This document shows, piece by piece, positions 6,057-6,258 of a DNA stretch of 6,258 bases. Made by a program: the position numbers and the translations under genes. Origin of the DNA: Endozoicomonadaceae bacterium (GTDB lineage: Bacteria; Pseudomonadota; Gammaproteobacteria; Pseudomonadales; Endozoicomonadaceae); the NCBI GenBank assembly GCA_015163815.1, contig JAAOIJ010000002.1, forward strand, positions 1 to 6,258, in the 5' to 3' direction. The notes below the pieces were generated by a model. It was given only the letters and a program-made list of their open reading frames with translations. It was not told the DNA's origin and did no database searches. The number at the start of each line of letters is the position of its first letter. Within the stretch, counting starts at the first letter, position 1.

Positions 6057-6085
6057 ATTATCGATCTTTCTATTAAAACTGTCAA
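6057..6085 (-). promoter_or_regulatory. Probable sigma70 promoter for degP
   Basis: On the minus strand a perfect TTGACA (6085-6080) is followed after the optimal 17 bases by GATAAT (6062-6057, 5/6 match). This is the strongest promoter in the window. Transcription would begin near 6050, leaving an untranslated leader of about 140 bases. I see no clear sigmaE-type promoter, which drives degP in E. coli. Confidence 0.65.
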
Positions 6086-6170
6086 ATATTCAATGTTCAA
6101 TTTTACCTTTTCAAGCGTGAAGAATAACAGTAAGGCATTTTCTATATCAAAAAAAAGCAGTCAAATGCTA

Positions 6171-6258
6171 GGGCGTGTCCTCATTCTGAATTCACCCAAA
6201 CAATAGCACACGCAATATAAATCATCGCTTTAAAATGCCTAGCTAGCTTATCAAAACG
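6171..6258 (-). mobile_element. Right end of an IS5-like insertion sequence (cut by window edge)
   Basis: The block starts with GGGCGTGTCC (6171-6180), a terminal sequence typical of IS5-superfamily elements, preceded by CTA, which fits a TA or TNA target. The transposase stop codon directly adjoins it. The rest of the element, including its other end, lies beyond 6258, so completeness and target duplication cannot be judged. It lies about 85 bases upstream of the degP promoter. Confidence 0.75.
6181..6258 (-). CDS. IS5-like transposase, C-terminal fragment
   Basis: The last 25 codons and the stop of a minus-strand frame enter from the right edge. The translation begins RFDKLARHF and continues with a hydrophobic IACAIVW, the characteristic C-terminal tail of IS5-superfamily (DDE) transposases of the IS1031/IS427 type. 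The catalytic residues lie outside the window. The frame is intact as far as seen. Whether the whole gene is functional cannot be told. Confidence 0.75.
   Translation of the reverse strand, partial: RFDKLARHFKAMIYIACAIVWVNSE

Overview
The window is an A+T-rich stretch (roughly two thirds A+T by eye) from a gammaproteobacterium. It carries the classic housekeeping neighbourhood ispB <- / -> rplU-rpmA-obgE, followed by rpsT and a DegP/DegQ-type periplasmic protease on the opposite strand. Gene order, low G+C and insertion-sequence debris suggest a host-associated lineage, perhaps Legionellales-like. That placement is inference; the sequence alone does not fix the genus.

Layout. Positions 1-435 hold no convincing gene, only a strong hairpin with a competing pairing (30-85) and one copy of a short repeat (164-180). 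ispB (436-1431, minus) makes the polyprenyl side chain of ubiquinone. It is divergent from rplU, and the 341-bp gap between them holds a good minus-strand promoter and a terminator-like hairpin with a U tract just upstream of ispB. rplU (start corrected to 1773), rpmA and obgE (start corrected to 2512) run on the plus strand and encode L21, L27 and the ribosome-assembly GTPase. obgE is convergent with rpsT (start corrected to 4092, minus). degP (4276-5910, minus) lies upstream of rpsT on the same strand, and each has its own recognisable sigma70-type promoter. At the right edge (6171-6258) the terminal repeat and last 25 codons of an IS5-like transposase enter the window.

How they work together. 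rplU, rpmA, obgE and rpsT all serve ribosome structure or assembly. ispB serves respiration, and degP serves envelope protein quality control. They form a conserved chromosomal neighbourhood rather than one pathway.

Most notable observation. A 139-bp element with perfect 17-bp terminal inverted repeats, flanked by AATCT on both sides, sits exactly at the 3' end of obgE. It supplies the last codons and stop of the protein. Removing it with one AATCT would leave a continuous frame ending in a different short tail. A third copy of its terminal repeat, next to the same AATCT, lies at 164-185. I saw no defence system, CRISPR array, tRNA or rRNA.
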